From positions 1 through 64,000 of the forward strand of contig JANDJZ010001751.1 in the NCBI GenBank assembly GCA_027943245.1: a stretch of 64,000 bases of DNA, given 5' to 3'. The DNA is from Acanthamoeba sp. SK_2022b (taxonomy: Eukaryota; Discosea; Longamoebia; Acanthamoebidae). Under the pieces are notes generated by a model. It was given only the letters and a program-made list of their open reading frames with translations. It had not been told where the DNA came from and did no database searches. This document shows positions 20,302-32,090 of this stretch, piece after piece; position 1 is the stretch's first letter, and every line of letters starts with the position of its first letter. Made by a program: the position numbers and the translations under genes.

Positions 20302-21996
20302 TTACAGGCGGGCGGGCGCCGTTTTATGCTGCGGCAGAGAGCACCAGTTGTTTTTATCCACGATGCCGCCGTTCGGCGAGGTGTAGCCGAGGCAACCGAG
20401 GATGGTGTCGAACAGCTCGACGTGGCGATGCGTTTTGCCGATGCGCTGCTGCGCCTGCAGCTGCTCAAAGGCGCTGAGGTGCTGCGGGTTCTCGAGGAAC
20501 TTGTCCGACGCCCATACGATCATCGGCACGCGGAACTGCTCCGGCGGCGCCATTTCGCGCGGCGTGCCGTGCAGGTGCGTGTTCTCGCCGATCGATTCGC
20601 CGTGATCGGCGGCATAGAACACGATGGCCTTCTTGTCGCGCACCTGGTCGATCACATTACTGATAAAGCTGTCGGTGTACAGCACGGTATTGTCGAAGGC
20701 GTTGATCAGCTGCGCCTTGGTGCAAGAGTCGTCCACCCCCATGCACTCCGGCTGATAGCGCGCATAGCTGCGCGGATAACGCTGCGAGTACAGGTAGTGC
20801 GAGCCTTTGGTATGCAGGATCACCAGGTGTTTGCCCTTCGGATAGCGCGCCAGCGACTCCTTCATTTCGTCCACCAACAGCATGTCATCGACCGCCTTGC
20901 CGTCGTTGCGCTTCTCGGACGCGATCATCTCGCGGAACGAATAGTTGTTCACCTCGGTGTTGTTGTAGAACCACACCTCGCTCTGCATGGCGAACAGCTC
21001 GGAAGAGAAGCCCAGATCCTTCAGCACCGCGAACACGTTCTGCTCTTTCAGCGTGCGCTGCGGGTTATCCTCGGTGCCGCCTTCGCGCACGAACATGCAG
21101 CGCAGCGACAGCTTGGTGGCGGTGTCGCACGACTCGCCGCGAAACGCCACCAGGTTCTTCTCTTTCGACAGCCGCGGCGTAGTATCGCGCTCATAGCCCA
21201 GCATGCCCATGTGATCCCAGCGCGTGGTCTCGCCGATGATGAACACCACGTAGGTATCGTCGATATCCGCCGGCGGTACATAGGTGAAGTGTTTGCCCGG
21301 ATCGAACATCGTACTCTGGTCCTGGCTTTCGTCATAGCGGGTATAGGCAAACAGCCCCAGCGCCGACAGCCAGTTGGACGGCAGATACGAGTGCGCCACC
21401 ACGCCGCCGTAGCTCGGCAGATCGACGTTGGCGAGCTTCTCCTGCACGCTTTGCTCGTCGTCCAGCATGCGCAGCGGCAGCCAGACCAGCGCCACCACCG
21501 CCAGCAAGACCAGCAGCGGCTTGATGCGATGACCAGGGGTTTTCAGCTGTTCGATCAGGGTGTAACGCAGGCCGTTTTTCCAGATCAGCAGCAGCGGCAA
21601 GGCGCTGAGCGCCACCATCCACAGCACGAAGTGCAGGCCAACCACCTCTTTCGACAGATCGATGTCGGTGGTCATCACCGACACCACGATGCCGTAGCCG
21701 ATCACCACGTTGAAAAACGTCATGTAGTAGCTGGCGGCGACCGAAATCAGCACCAGCAACGAAGCGACGATGCGATAAAACAACCGGCCGCCGAGCGACA
21801 CCAATCGCATGATAAAGAAAGTGAATAAAACGATGGCGATCACTTCCGTCACCGCCGAAATAAGCTTAATCCCCTGAATGCCGTGCGCAAGCGAGTCAAA
21901 ACGGCGATAGAAAACGGACAGGTTTAAAAAGATGCCGATATAGATCGCTAACAATAACGATAAATTCTGCTGTGATAGCGATTTTATTTTGTTCAT
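20302..21996 (-). CDS. eptB: Kdo2-lipid A phosphoethanolamine transferase EptB
   Basis: A 564-residue inner-membrane enzyme that adds phosphoethanolamine to the outer Kdo of LPS. It has five N-terminal membrane helices and a periplasmic sulfatase-like domain. Landmarks are IGETTRWDHMGMLGYERDTTPRL, with the ETTR metal-site region, the CDTATKLSLRCMF segment with the nucleophilic Thr, and the AADHGESIGE zinc motif. Very close to E. coli EptB from end to end. Confidence 0.95.
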   Translation of the reverse strand: MNKIKSLSQQNLSLLLAIYIGIFLNLSVFYRRFDSLAHGIQGIKLISAVTEVIAIVLFTFFIMRLVSLGGRLFYRIVASLLVLISVAASYYMTFFNVVIGYGIVVSVMTTDIDLSKEVVGLHFVLWMVALSALPLLLIWKNGLRYTLIEQLKTPGHRIKPLLVLLAVVALVWLPLRMLDDEQSVQEKLANVDLPSYGGVVAHSYLPSNWLSALGLFAYTRYDESQDQSTMFDPGKHFTYVPPADIDDTYVVFIIGETTRWDHMGMLGYERDTTPRLSKEKNLVAFRGESCDTATKLSLRCMFVREGGTEDNPQRTLKEQNVFAVLKDLGFSSELFAMQSEVWFYNNTEVNNYSFREMIASEKRNDGKAVDDMLLVDEMKESLARYPKGKHLVILHTKGSHYLYSQRYPRSYARYQPECMGVDDSCTKAQLINAFDNTVLYTDSFISNVIDQVRDKKAIVFYAADHGESIGENTHLHGTPREMAPPEQFRVPMIVWASDKFLENPQHLSAFEQLQAQQRIGKTHRHVELFDTILGCLGYTSPNGGIVDKNNWCSLPQHKTAPARL

Positions 21997-22173
21997 GTAG
22001 TGCGGTGGCTCCGGAGGGCGATAGCAGTTCTGAGTTTTTCAGACAGTCAATGCGGCTGCAGGTTCAGCCAACCGGCAATAAGCGTGGTTTTGCAGGCGAC
22101 AATCAAGAGAATTCTCACAAAACAGGTTTTTTTTACCCTGTAGTGCGAACTCTGGAAGGGAAAACAAGACAAG

Positions 22174-22197
22174 AAATGGAGGGAGACCCCTCCATTT
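22174..22197 (-). terminator. Terminator after ohr
   Basis: AAATGGAGGG and CCCTCCATTT form a perfect 10-bp stem with a 4-nt loop, followed on minus by a T-rich stretch. It separates ohr from eptB. Confidence 0.75.
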
Positions 22198-22219
22198 TTC
22201 AGAGCGTCGGCGAAAAACG

Positions 22220-22645
22220 TTATTTCACGTTCAACGTCACGTCGATATTGCCACGGGTGGCGTTGGAGTATGGGCACACCACGTGCGCCTTTTTCACCAG
22301 ATCTTCCGCCACGCTGCGCTCGATGCCCGGCAGCGAGATATCCAGCTGCACTTCGATGCCGAAGCCGTTCGGGATCTCACCGATGCCGACGGTACCGTCG
22401 ATCTTGGCTTCGGCCGGGATTTTGACCTTTTCTTTCGCCGCGACAAACTTCAACGCGCCGAGGAAGCAGGCCGAGTAACCGGCGGCGAACAGCTGCTCAG
22501 GGTTGGTGACTTCGCCGCCGGCGCCGCCCATCTCTTTCGGTACGCCCAGTTTCACGTCCAACACGCCGTCGGAGGAGGTCGCACGGCCGTCGCGGCCGCC
22601 GGTTGCGGTGGCGTGAGCGCGGTAAACCACTTTCTCAATAGACAT
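22220..22645 (-). CDS. ohr: Organic hydroperoxide resistance protein Ohr
   Basis: A 141-residue OsmC/Ohr-family thiol peroxidase that reduces organic and fatty-acid hydroperoxides. Both reactive cysteines are visible: Cys60 in [10 protein letters not shown] and Cys124 in [12 protein letters not shown]. Length is typical. AAGGA precedes the ATG. Its promoter region holds an operator-like 19-mer shared with ohrR, supporting control by that regulator. Confidence 0.95.
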   Translation of the reverse strand: MSIEKVVYRAHATATGGRDGRATSSDGVLDVKLGVPKEMGGAGGEVTNPEQLFAAGYSACFLGALKFVAAKEKVKIPAEAKIDGTVGIGEIPNGFGIEVQLDISLPGIERSVAEDLVKKAHVVCPYSNATRGNIDVTLNVK

Positions 22646-22718
22646 CGTTCATTCCTTCTTGCTGGTTGGCGAGATGACTACGGCTTCCACGAGGTAAAGC
22701 CGGTCACATATTTATCTT

Positions 22719-22737
22719 TTGCGATTAAATCGTGCAC
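22719..22737. promoter_or_regulatory. Candidate OhrR operator upstream of ohr
   Basis: TTGCGATTAAATCGTGCAC contains the palindrome CGATT-A-AATCG. A near copy (17 of 19 positions) lies just upstream of ohrR at 23288-23306. Paired sites before a regulator and its partner gene fit a MarR-type operator. Confidence 0.6.
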
Positions 22738-22805
22738 TACTTATTTTTGACACTTATTAACCAGTGTAGACCACCCGCGCCGTTCTTGCGTCCGGCGGCG
22801 GCGGG

Positions 22806-23090
22806 TCAAATCTGATCGATCAGGCTGCCGCGCAGCTTTTCCAGCTGCTGTTTGAGCGAGACGATCTCGTCCAGGCTGCAGTCGGTGGCGCACATCACCG
22901 CCTCGGGCACCGATTGCGCCCGCTCGCGCAGCGCGCGGCCGGCTTCGGTCAGGGCGATGATCACCTGCCGCTCGTCGGTGGTGGCGCGATAGCGCACCAG
23001 CAAACCGGCGGTTTCCAGCCGCTTCAGCAGCGGCGTCAGCGTGGCGGAATCGAGGAACAGCCGCTCGCCGATATCCGATACCGTCACCCG

Positions 23091-23123
<33 letters not shown>

Positions 23124-23270
23124 TTGCGGGTAGGTGAGTTCGAGCTGGCTCAACAGCTTGCGATAAACTTTGTGCAGCGCCAGGTTGGCGGAGTACAGCG
23201 CGAAACAGAGCTGCTGATCGAGCTGCAGCAGGTTCTTCGCCTTGGGTTGTTCGGTCTCGGTGCTTTTCAT
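22806..23270 (-). CDS. ohrR: Peroxide-sensing MarR-family repressor OhrR
   Basis: A 154-residue winged-helix MarR protein. Cys22 in [13 protein letters not shown] is at the position of the sensing cysteine in OhrR proteins, and [23 protein letters not shown] is the recognition-helix region. Oxidation by organic peroxides should release it from DNA and induce ohr. The start MKSTETEQ at 23270 was chosen over a longer in-frame extension that would run through the operator-like site. Confidence 0.9.
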
Positions 23271-23287
23271 GTGTGTGAATATAGATA

Positions 23288-23306
23288 GCGCACGATGTAA
23301 TCGCAA
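23288..23306. promoter_or_regulatory. Candidate OhrR operator upstream of ohrR
   Basis: On minus the site reads TTGCGATTACATCGTGCGC, differing from the ohr site at two positions. It lies 18 bp upstream of the ohrR start, consistent with autoregulation. Confidence 0.6.
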
Positions 23307-23367
23307 GCTATTTCTTGTGAGGTATGCTACATTTTTTTCATGCAGAGGATGCTCGGAGGGAAAGGAA

Positions 23368-23967
23368 ATGACGAACACGCTTGCAGAACGCGCGCGCCGC
23401 TACGCCACCAAGGCGCATGCGGCCATCGATCAGCGCCGCAAATACACCGACGATCCGTACATCGTCCACCCGCAGGCGGTGATGGAGCTGGTGCGCAGCG
23501 TACCGCACACCGAAGAGATGCTGGCGGCCGCCTGGCTGCATGATACGGTGGAAGACACGCCCACCACCCTCGGCGATATCGACAGCCATTTCGGGCCGAA
23601 GGTGGCAGAGCTGGTGCGGATGTTAACCAACGTCAGCCACGCCGAGGACGGCAACCGCTTTGAGCGCAAAAACCGCGATCGGCGCCACAGCGCCGGCGCA
23701 TCGCCGCAGGCCAAAACCATCAAGCTGGCGGATCTTATCGACAACACCCGCTCGCTGCTGGACTACGACAGCCACTTCGCCCAGACCTACCTGATCGAGA
23801 AACAGCGCCTGCTGGAGGTGCTGACCGAAGGCGACCCGACGCTGTGGCGCCAGGCCAGCCATATCGTTGAACAGGGGCTGCTCAGGTTGCAGCAGCCGCC
23901 GCACAACGTGCCCGCCAGCTGGTTCGAACACGCCCGCCGGCGCTACCGCGAGAGCGACGCGGCCTGA
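23368..23967 (+). CDS. SpoT/MESH1-like HD-domain hydrolase
   Basis: A 199-residue stand-alone HD protein. Metal-site motifs of the RelA/SpoT hydrolase fold are present: [22 protein letters not shown] and KLADLIDNT. There is no synthetase, TGS or ACT domain. It may hydrolyse (p)ppGpp or another nucleotide; the substrate is inferred from the fold. GGAGGG and AAGGAA precede the ATG at 23368. It diverges from ohrR and ends exactly where the convergent porin gene ends, leaving no terminator space. Confidence 0.75.
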   Translation: MTNTLAERARRYATKAHAAIDQRRKYTDDPYIVHPQAVMELVRSVPHTEEMLAAAWLHDTVEDTPTTLGDIDSHFGPKVAELVRMLTNVSHAEDGNRFERKNRDRRHSAGASPQAKTIKLADLIDNTRSLLDYDSHFAQTYLIEKQRLLEVLTEGDPTLWRQASHIVEQGLLRLQQPPHNVPASWFEHARRRYRESDAA

Positions 23968-25365
23968 TCAGAAGGTCACCACCGTTTTCAACGCCGTCAC
24001 CCAGGCGTCCTGCGTCTCGCTGACGCCCGCCGGGTGATGCCAGTACTGCAGGCCCGGCTGCAGCTGCAGCCACGGCGTGACGTTAACCCGGTAATACAGC
24101 TCCGCCGTCACCGAGTGGCCCGGCACCGGCCGGTAGTTCGGATCGTGATAATCGCTGATGCCGCTCATCTGGTTGAGATAACGCTGATTGTCTTTGTAGC
24201 GGTCGCTCAGCTTCACCACCGAGACACCGAGCCCCAGCCAGTCGTCCGGCCGCGCATCGAACAGCCCGCGGTAACGGATGCCGGTCGAGGTAGACCAGTG
24301 CAGGTAGTTGCTGCGCTGATCTCCCAGCCCCAGGCTGTAAAACACGCTCAGACCGCGGTTGACGTCATCCGCATGGCGCGTCACCTGCTGGTTGAAACCG
24401 GTATACAGGAACCAGGTGCGATCGTGGCTGCGATAGCCCTGCGGATCGCTGGCACCCGGCCCGCCGGACACCCCTTCATAAAGATCGCTCTGGCGCGCGT
24501 TGGTGAACAGCACGCCCAGGTTATACACCCCAGGCAGCTGGTTGACGGCGTGGGTTTTCAGCTCCAGCTCCATCGGCAACAGGAAGCCTTTGCTGCCCTT
24601 GGTGGACCAACTCCAGGCGTGGCTGCGGCTGGGGGCGCTCGGGTTCTGCTCCATCACGCCGCCCTTGAGCGTCAGGCCGTCGGTCAGCTTGTATTGCAGC
24701 GTGGTGCCCCAGTAATGCACGTTCCAGTTATACCAGGTCAACGAGTTGGCGGACTTGCCGCCGCACAGCGTCAGCGTCTGAAAATCGCAGGGGATGATCT
24801 GATCGAAATCCTGCACCTTGTTCATCATGCCGATGCGCCACTGCAGCCGGCGATCGAGGAAGGAACGGCTGAAGGTCAACCAACCCAGTCGGGTTATCGA
24901 CTGCCCGCCAAAGCTCTCCTGCGACAGATCGGTCAGGCCGACGCGCGGATCCTGCAAGCGATCGCGGGTCAGGTTGTTGTCATGGTTGCGGTTGACGATA
25001 TTGCCTTCGATCGCCGCGTCCGGAATGCCGGTCAGCGCCTGCAAATCCTGGCTGAAGGTCAACGAGAACTGGTCGATGTACGACGCCTGTTTGTCGTGGT
25101 TGTAACCGCCGCCGGCGTTATACGACAGCTGGCTGAGGTAGCCGAGGTTATAGTGGAAGCCGTGATCCTCCAGGATCGGCCTGATCCCCAGCATATCCCC
25201 CAACAGCCCGGGCTGCGGCGGCTCAAAGCCGAGCGCTACCCCTTCCCATTTGGCGGTGGGGGCTTCGACGTCCTTGCCGGTTTGCAGCGTTTCCGCCTGC
25301 GCCTGGCTACAGAGCAGCGCCAGCGCCGCCAGGGTCATGGAACGAGGTAATAAGCTTTTCATCAT
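23968..25365 (-). CDS. OprB-family carbohydrate-selective porin
   Basis: A 465-residue outer-membrane beta-barrel with a signal peptide ending at SQAQA and a C-terminal Phe (TVVTF), the usual assembly signal. It matches the OprB family (repeated aromatic strands; WLGLGVSVVKLSDRY, AELYYRVNVTPWLQLQPGLQY). As the third gene after bglF and bglB it probably lets aryl-beta-glucosides or cellobiose cross the outer membrane, the role BglH plays in E. coli although BglH is of a different porin type. The start at 25365 has GGAG 10 bp upstream. Confidence 0.85.
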   Translation of the reverse strand: MMKSLLPRSMTLAALALLCSQAQAETLQTGKDVEAPTAKWEGVALGFEPPQPGLLGDMLGIRPILEDHGFHYNLGYLSQLSYNAGGGYNHDKQASYIDQFSLTFSQDLQALTGIPDAAIEGNIVNRNHDNNLTRDRLQDPRVGLTDLSQESFGGQSITRLGWLTFSRSFLDRRLQWRIGMMNKVQDFDQIIPCDFQTLTLCGGKSANSLTWYNWNVHYWGTTLQYKLTDGLTLKGGVMEQNPSAPSRSHAWSWSTKGSKGFLLPMELELKTHAVNQLPGVYNLGVLFTNARQSDLYEGVSGGPGASDPQGYRSHDRTWFLYTGFNQQVTRHADDVNRGLSVFYSLGLGDQRSNYLHWSTSTGIRYRGLFDARPDDWLGLGVSVVKLSDRYKDNQRYLNQMSGISDYHDPNYRPVPGHSVTAELYYRVNVTPWLQLQPGLQYWHHPAGVSETQDAWVTALKTVVTF

Positions 25366-25461
25366 TATTATATTTCTCCGCATAACGGCTGACTGCGGGC
25401 AACAGCATTCCCTGGGAGAGAATTTCCCATCATGAACAGCAGCGAATAACGTTAGGTTAAC

Positions 25462-25482
25462 GCCCGGCGTTTGCCGCCGGGC
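25462..25482. promoter_or_regulatory. Hairpin between bglB and the porin gene
   Basis: GCCCGGCG and CGCCGGGC form a perfect 8-bp stem with a 5-nt loop, 8 bp past the bglB stop. No T-run follows on minus, so it probably stabilises or segments the mRNA rather than ending it. Confidence 0.5.
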
Positions 25483-25489
25483 TTAGAGG

Positions 25490-28903
<3,414 letters not shown>

Positions 28904-28908
<5 letters not shown>

Positions 28909-28932
28909 TGCCTGCCGTAGCAGTAACAACCC
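28904..28932 (-). promoter_or_regulatory. BglG/LicT-type ribonucleic antiterminator (RAT)
   Basis: On minus the element reads GGGTTGTTACTGCTACGG followed by CAGGCAAAACC, very close to the RAT of the E. coli bgl leader. Its 3' end overlaps the first bases of the terminator stem by 5 nt, so binding of a BglG-family protein would block terminator folding. Confidence 0.9.
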
Positions 28933-29030
28933 TAAATCGGTTGAGTTATGACGTTAACACCGCGGATTTTGCCGGGGCAAGGCTTTGCACCGGCAAATTG
29001 CCGAACTGTGATCGCTTATACAAAACGGCC

Positions 29031-29789
29031 TCAATGCGCGAAATAATGCATGCCACCATCTACCGGGATCACCGCGCCGGTGATATATCGCGCGAGCGGG
29101 GAGCAAAGAAACGCCGCCAGATAGGCCATGTCTTCCGGTTCGCCGAAGTAGCCGATCGGGATATGTTGCGCAATAAACGCCTGGCGCGCTTCATCGCAAG
29201 CGTATAAGCGCTCGCGGATCTGTTCACTGTTGATGCGCCCCGGCTGTAAGGTATTGACGGTAATCCCCTGCGCAGCCACGTCGCTGGCCAATCCTTTGGC
29301 CCACAGATGCAATGCGCCCTTGGCGGCGCTGGCGGCGCTCAGGCTGCGCGGCTCCATCGATCCGCTGATGTTGATCACCCGGCCCCAGCCTTGCGCCTGC
29401 ATGGCCGGCAACAGCGCCTGAGTCAATCTGCGGGCCGGCGTGAAGTTCAAAGCGAAAGCGTCATCCCAGCTACGATCGCTGTCGTTCAGCGTCGTGGGGT
29501 GAAACGCGCCTACCGCGTTGATCAGGATATCAACTGTCCCCACCTGGCGCAGCGCCTGCGCCGCCAAACGGGCTATCGCCTCAGGGTCGGTCACGTCTGC
29601 AACGATCACCTGCGGACGCACCGCCCCTTGCCGTTCCACCTCACCCGCCAAGGCCTGCAGCCGGTCACCGCGTCGTGCGGTGGCCACTACCTTGACACCT
29701 TGAGCGGCCAATACCCTGACCATGCCGGCACCGATCCCTTCGCTGGCGCCCGTGACCAATGCCGTGCGTTGCTGCAGTTGCAAATTCAT
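29031..29789 (-). CDS. Short-chain dehydrogenase/reductase lacking the usual catalytic Tyr
   Basis: A 252-residue classical SDR with the NAD(P) motif TGASEGIG, an NNAG-equivalent INAVGAF, and a C-terminal VDGG. The active-site segment reads SLSAASAAKGAL: the Lys is present but Ala occupies the position four residues before it where Tyr is expected. It diverges from a LysR regulator, which probably controls it. The substrate is unknown; activity may be altered. Confidence 0.85.
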   Translation of the reverse strand: MNLQLQQRTALVTGASEGIGAGMVRVLAAQGVKVVATARRGDRLQALAGEVERQGAVRPQVIVADVTDPEAIARLAAQALRQVGTVDILINAVGAFHPTTLNDSDRSWDDAFALNFTPARRLTQALLPAMQAQGWGRVINISGSMEPRSLSAASAAKGALHLWAKGLASDVAAQGITVNTLQPGRINSEQIRERLYACDEARQAFIAQHIPIGYFGEPEDMAYLAAFLCSPLARYITGAVIPVDGGMHYFAH

Positions 29790-29800
29790 AAGAAACCCTA

Positions 29801-29815
29801 ATTGAATAATTCAAT
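29801..29815. promoter_or_regulatory. Palindrome between SDR and LysR genes
   Basis: ATTGAAT-A-ATTCAAT is a perfect 15-bp interrupted palindrome, 12 bp upstream of the SDR start in the divergent spacer. It fits the T-N11-A style of LysR sites. Confidence 0.5.
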
Positions 29816-29903
29816 TTAAGAGGAAACGTTCACACATTGAATCACGCCGTTATTCGTGTGAATATTCCCGAAAACCGCATCATTAATGTGCAGGAATTCA
29901 CCG

Positions 29904-30767
29904 ATGTTTGACTGGCAGGATTTAAAACACTTCGTGGCGCTGGCGCGCACCGGTTCGTTGTCGGCGGCAGCGCGGGAGCTGGGTTGCGATCACGCCACCG
30001 TCGGGCGACGCGTAGCGGCACTGGAACAGGCGCTCGGCCTGCGTTTGATCGTACGACTGCCGCGCAGCACGCCCTTGACCCAGGACGGGCAGGCGATTGC
30101 CGGGCTGGCGGCGGAGATCGAGGCGCAAAGCCAGGCGATTGCCCGCCATGCGCGCAGCGCCGTCGCAACGCCACAGGCCGGGGTGCGCATCAGTGCGCCG
30201 CCGTCGATCGCCGCGCATATTCTCGCGCCGCGCATTGCCGCATTTAACCAGGCTTTTCCACAGATCGTCGTCACGCTGTCGGGTGAATCGGCGTTCGCCG
30301 AGCTGGATCGCGGCGAAGCCGACATCGCCGTGCGCATGGTGCGCCCGCAGCAGCCAGAGCTGCTGACGCAGCGCATCGGCATGATGCGCTACGCGCTGTA
30401 TGCCGCACCGGAGCACGCCGCACTGCCCGACGCGGCGCGCCGCTTTCTCGCCTATGACCATCACTACCAACAGCAGCCGCATCAGCAATGGCTGCAACAG
30501 CTGTTGCAGGGGCGTCCGGTGGTCTTTCAGGCCAGCGATCTGTTTTCACTGCAACAAGCGGCGCGTTCAGGGCTGGGTGCCGCCGTTTTGCCGACTTTCG
30601 TCGCCGATGGCGATCCGGATCTGGTCCCGTTGCCCACGGCCAATGCCGCGCCAACGCGCGAGCTTTGGCTGGTGACGTATCCCGATTTGGCGCGCACCGC
30701 TGCCGTGCGCGCGGTGATGAATTTCCTGGTCGAAACGCTCGGCAAAACGTGCCCATTACCGGCATAA
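29904..30767 (+). CDS. LysR-family transcriptional regulator
   Basis: A 287-residue LTTR with an N-terminal winged helix (MFDWQDLKHFVALARTGSLSAAARELG, HATVGRRVAALEQALGLRL) and a periplasmic-binding-protein-like effector domain. AGGAA lies 8 bp before the ATG at 29904. Divergent from the SDR gene, so it likely regulates it. The effector cannot be told from the sequence. Confidence 0.85.
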   Translation: MFDWQDLKHFVALARTGSLSAAARELGCDHATVGRRVAALEQALGLRLIVRLPRSTPLTQDGQAIAGLAAEIEAQSQAIARHARSAVATPQAGVRISAPPSIAAHILAPRIAAFNQAFPQIVVTLSGESAFAELDRGEADIAVRMVRPQQPELLTQRIGMMRYALYAAPEHAALPDAARRFLAYDHHYQQQPHQQWLQQLLQGRPVVFQASDLFSLQQAARSGLGAAVLPTFVADGDPDLVPLPTANAAPTRELWLVTYPDLARTAAVRAVMNFLVETLGKTCPLPA

Positions 30768-30848
30768 AGCATCAGAATGACTAATATAAATACTGGACAA
30801 AAGTCACGCGGGGGATTATTACTGGTCAACACTTAATCGAGAGTAGGG

Positions 30849-31610
30849 ATGGCAGTCATCATGGTGTTGCGTACTGATGTAGGACGGATTCTGATCACCG
30901 GCGCCGGCGGCCGGGTAGCCACGGCGTTTCGTCAGGCAATGGGCGATCGCTACGCGCTGCGCCTGGCGGAACGCGACATCAGCCTGCTGAACGATCTGCA
31001 ACCCGGCGACGAAGTCATCAGCTTCAACATCGCCGATCTCGACGCCTGCCGCGCGGCCTGCACCAATATCGACACCGTGTTGCATCTGGCGGCCGATCCC
31101 TCCCCCGACGCCGACTTCTGCGGCTCGTTGATGGACAACAACATTCTCGGCACCTTCAATATCTTCCGCGCGGCGAAAGACGCCGGCTGCCGCCGGGTGG
31201 TGTTCGCCAGCAGCGCACAGGCGGTGGAAGGCTATCCGCTCGACTATCAAATCCGCCCGGATGACGCGCCGAAACCGAAGAACCTGTACGGCGCCAGCAA
31301 AGCCTTCGGCGAAGGCATCGCCGCCTACTTCGCCCATCAGGAAGGGCTTTCCGCCCTGTCGGTGCGCATCGCCAACTTCACCTCCCTCAGCCCAGGCGAT
31401 CGGCTCAGCGCTCGCGACATGAGCGCGTTTCTCAGCCATCGCGACGCCGCCGATCTGCTGGAGCGCTGCATTCGTGTCGAAGGGGTGCAATATGCGGTGG
31501 TGCACGGGGTTTCCAATAACCGCTACACGCGTTTATCGCTGGAAGAGACCCGTCGCCTGTTGGGTTACGCCCCGCAGGACGATGCGTTCAGCCTGCTCGG
31601 CTTCGAATAG
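30849..31610 (+). CDS. NAD-dependent epimerase/dehydratase-family protein
   Basis: A 253-residue extended SDR with the nucleotide loop TGAGGRVA and an intact active site: FASSAQAVEGY supplies Ser and LYGASKAFGEG the Tyr-Lys pair. Size and motifs resemble uronate dehydrogenase-like proteins, but the substrate is not determined. A second in-frame ATG 12 bp downstream could be the true start. It stands alone, convergent with the DUF4282 gene. Confidence 0.75.
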   Translation: MAVIMVLRTDVGRILITGAGGRVATAFRQAMGDRYALRLAERDISLLNDLQPGDEVISFNIADLDACRAACTNIDTVLHLAADPSPDADFCGSLMDNNILGTFNIFRAAKDAGCRRVVFASSAQAVEGYPLDYQIRPDDAPKPKNLYGASKAFGEGIAAYFAHQEGLSALSVRIANFTSLSPGDRLSARDMSAFLSHRDAADLLERCIRVEGVQYAVVHGVSNNRYTRLSLEETRRLLGYAPQDDAFSLLGFE

Positions 31611-31628
31611 CCTGGGCGGAAAGGGAAA

Positions 31629-31653
31629 CAACGCCGGGAGGAACCCGGCGTTG
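31629..31653. terminator. Bidirectional hairpin between convergent genes
   Basis: CAACGCCGGG and CCCGGCGTTG form a 10-bp stem with a 5-nt loop between the epimerase-like gene and the DUF4282 gene. T-runs are weak on both sides. Confidence 0.6.
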
Positions 31654-31661
31654 GGACAGCA

Positions 31662-31898
31662 TTACGGTTTTTCGGCGATCTTGCGCAGATATTCGTTATT
31701 TTTAAACGCAATGATGATCATCTCGAACGCCACGCGCACGAACACGCCGCCGACGATGATGCCGAACAGGCCACGGAAGAACTCGCCGTAGAACATCATG
31801 CCGATGCCGCTGATCAACACGCCCAACAGCGCCAGCCAGTAAACGGCGGTGATGATTTTTGGCGTCAGCATCGCGTCGAAGAAGAAGATATTTCTCAT
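31662..31898 (-). CDS. DUF4282 small membrane protein
   Basis: A 78-residue protein with two transmembrane helices (about residues 13-37 and 42-67). FFFDAMLTPKIITAVYW is the DUF4282 opening. Function is unknown. Two helices with a short cytosolic C-terminus suggest a membrane-stress or accessory role, which is only inference. A perfect 16-bp palindrome lies 58 bp upstream. Confidence 0.75.
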   Translation of the reverse strand: MRNIFFFDAMLTPKIITAVYWLALLGVLISGIGMMFYGEFFRGLFGIIVGGVFVRVAFEMIIIAFKNNEYLRKIAEKP

Positions 31899-31955
31899 GT
31901 GGATCTTTCCTTAGGCAGGTCTTTCATTATCCCAGAGGTGCCGTGCAAGCGGCCA

Positions 31956-31971
31956 CCATGTATATACATGG
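31956..31971. promoter_or_regulatory. Perfect 16-bp palindrome upstream of the DUF4282 gene
   Basis: CCATGTATATACATGG is fully symmetric and lies in the 192-bp gap between ydhP and the DUF4282 gene, where the latter's promoter should be. It looks like a dimeric repressor site; the regulator is unknown. Confidence 0.5.
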
Positions 31972-32090
31972 TTAATGATAGCGGCTAAGAGTTGATGCCG
32001 AACAGATAAATGGGGGCGGGAGAGGATAAGCGTTTATGTTTTATGCGGCTAACGGCGTGCGGCGGATAAAAAACCGCCGCACGCTGTCAC

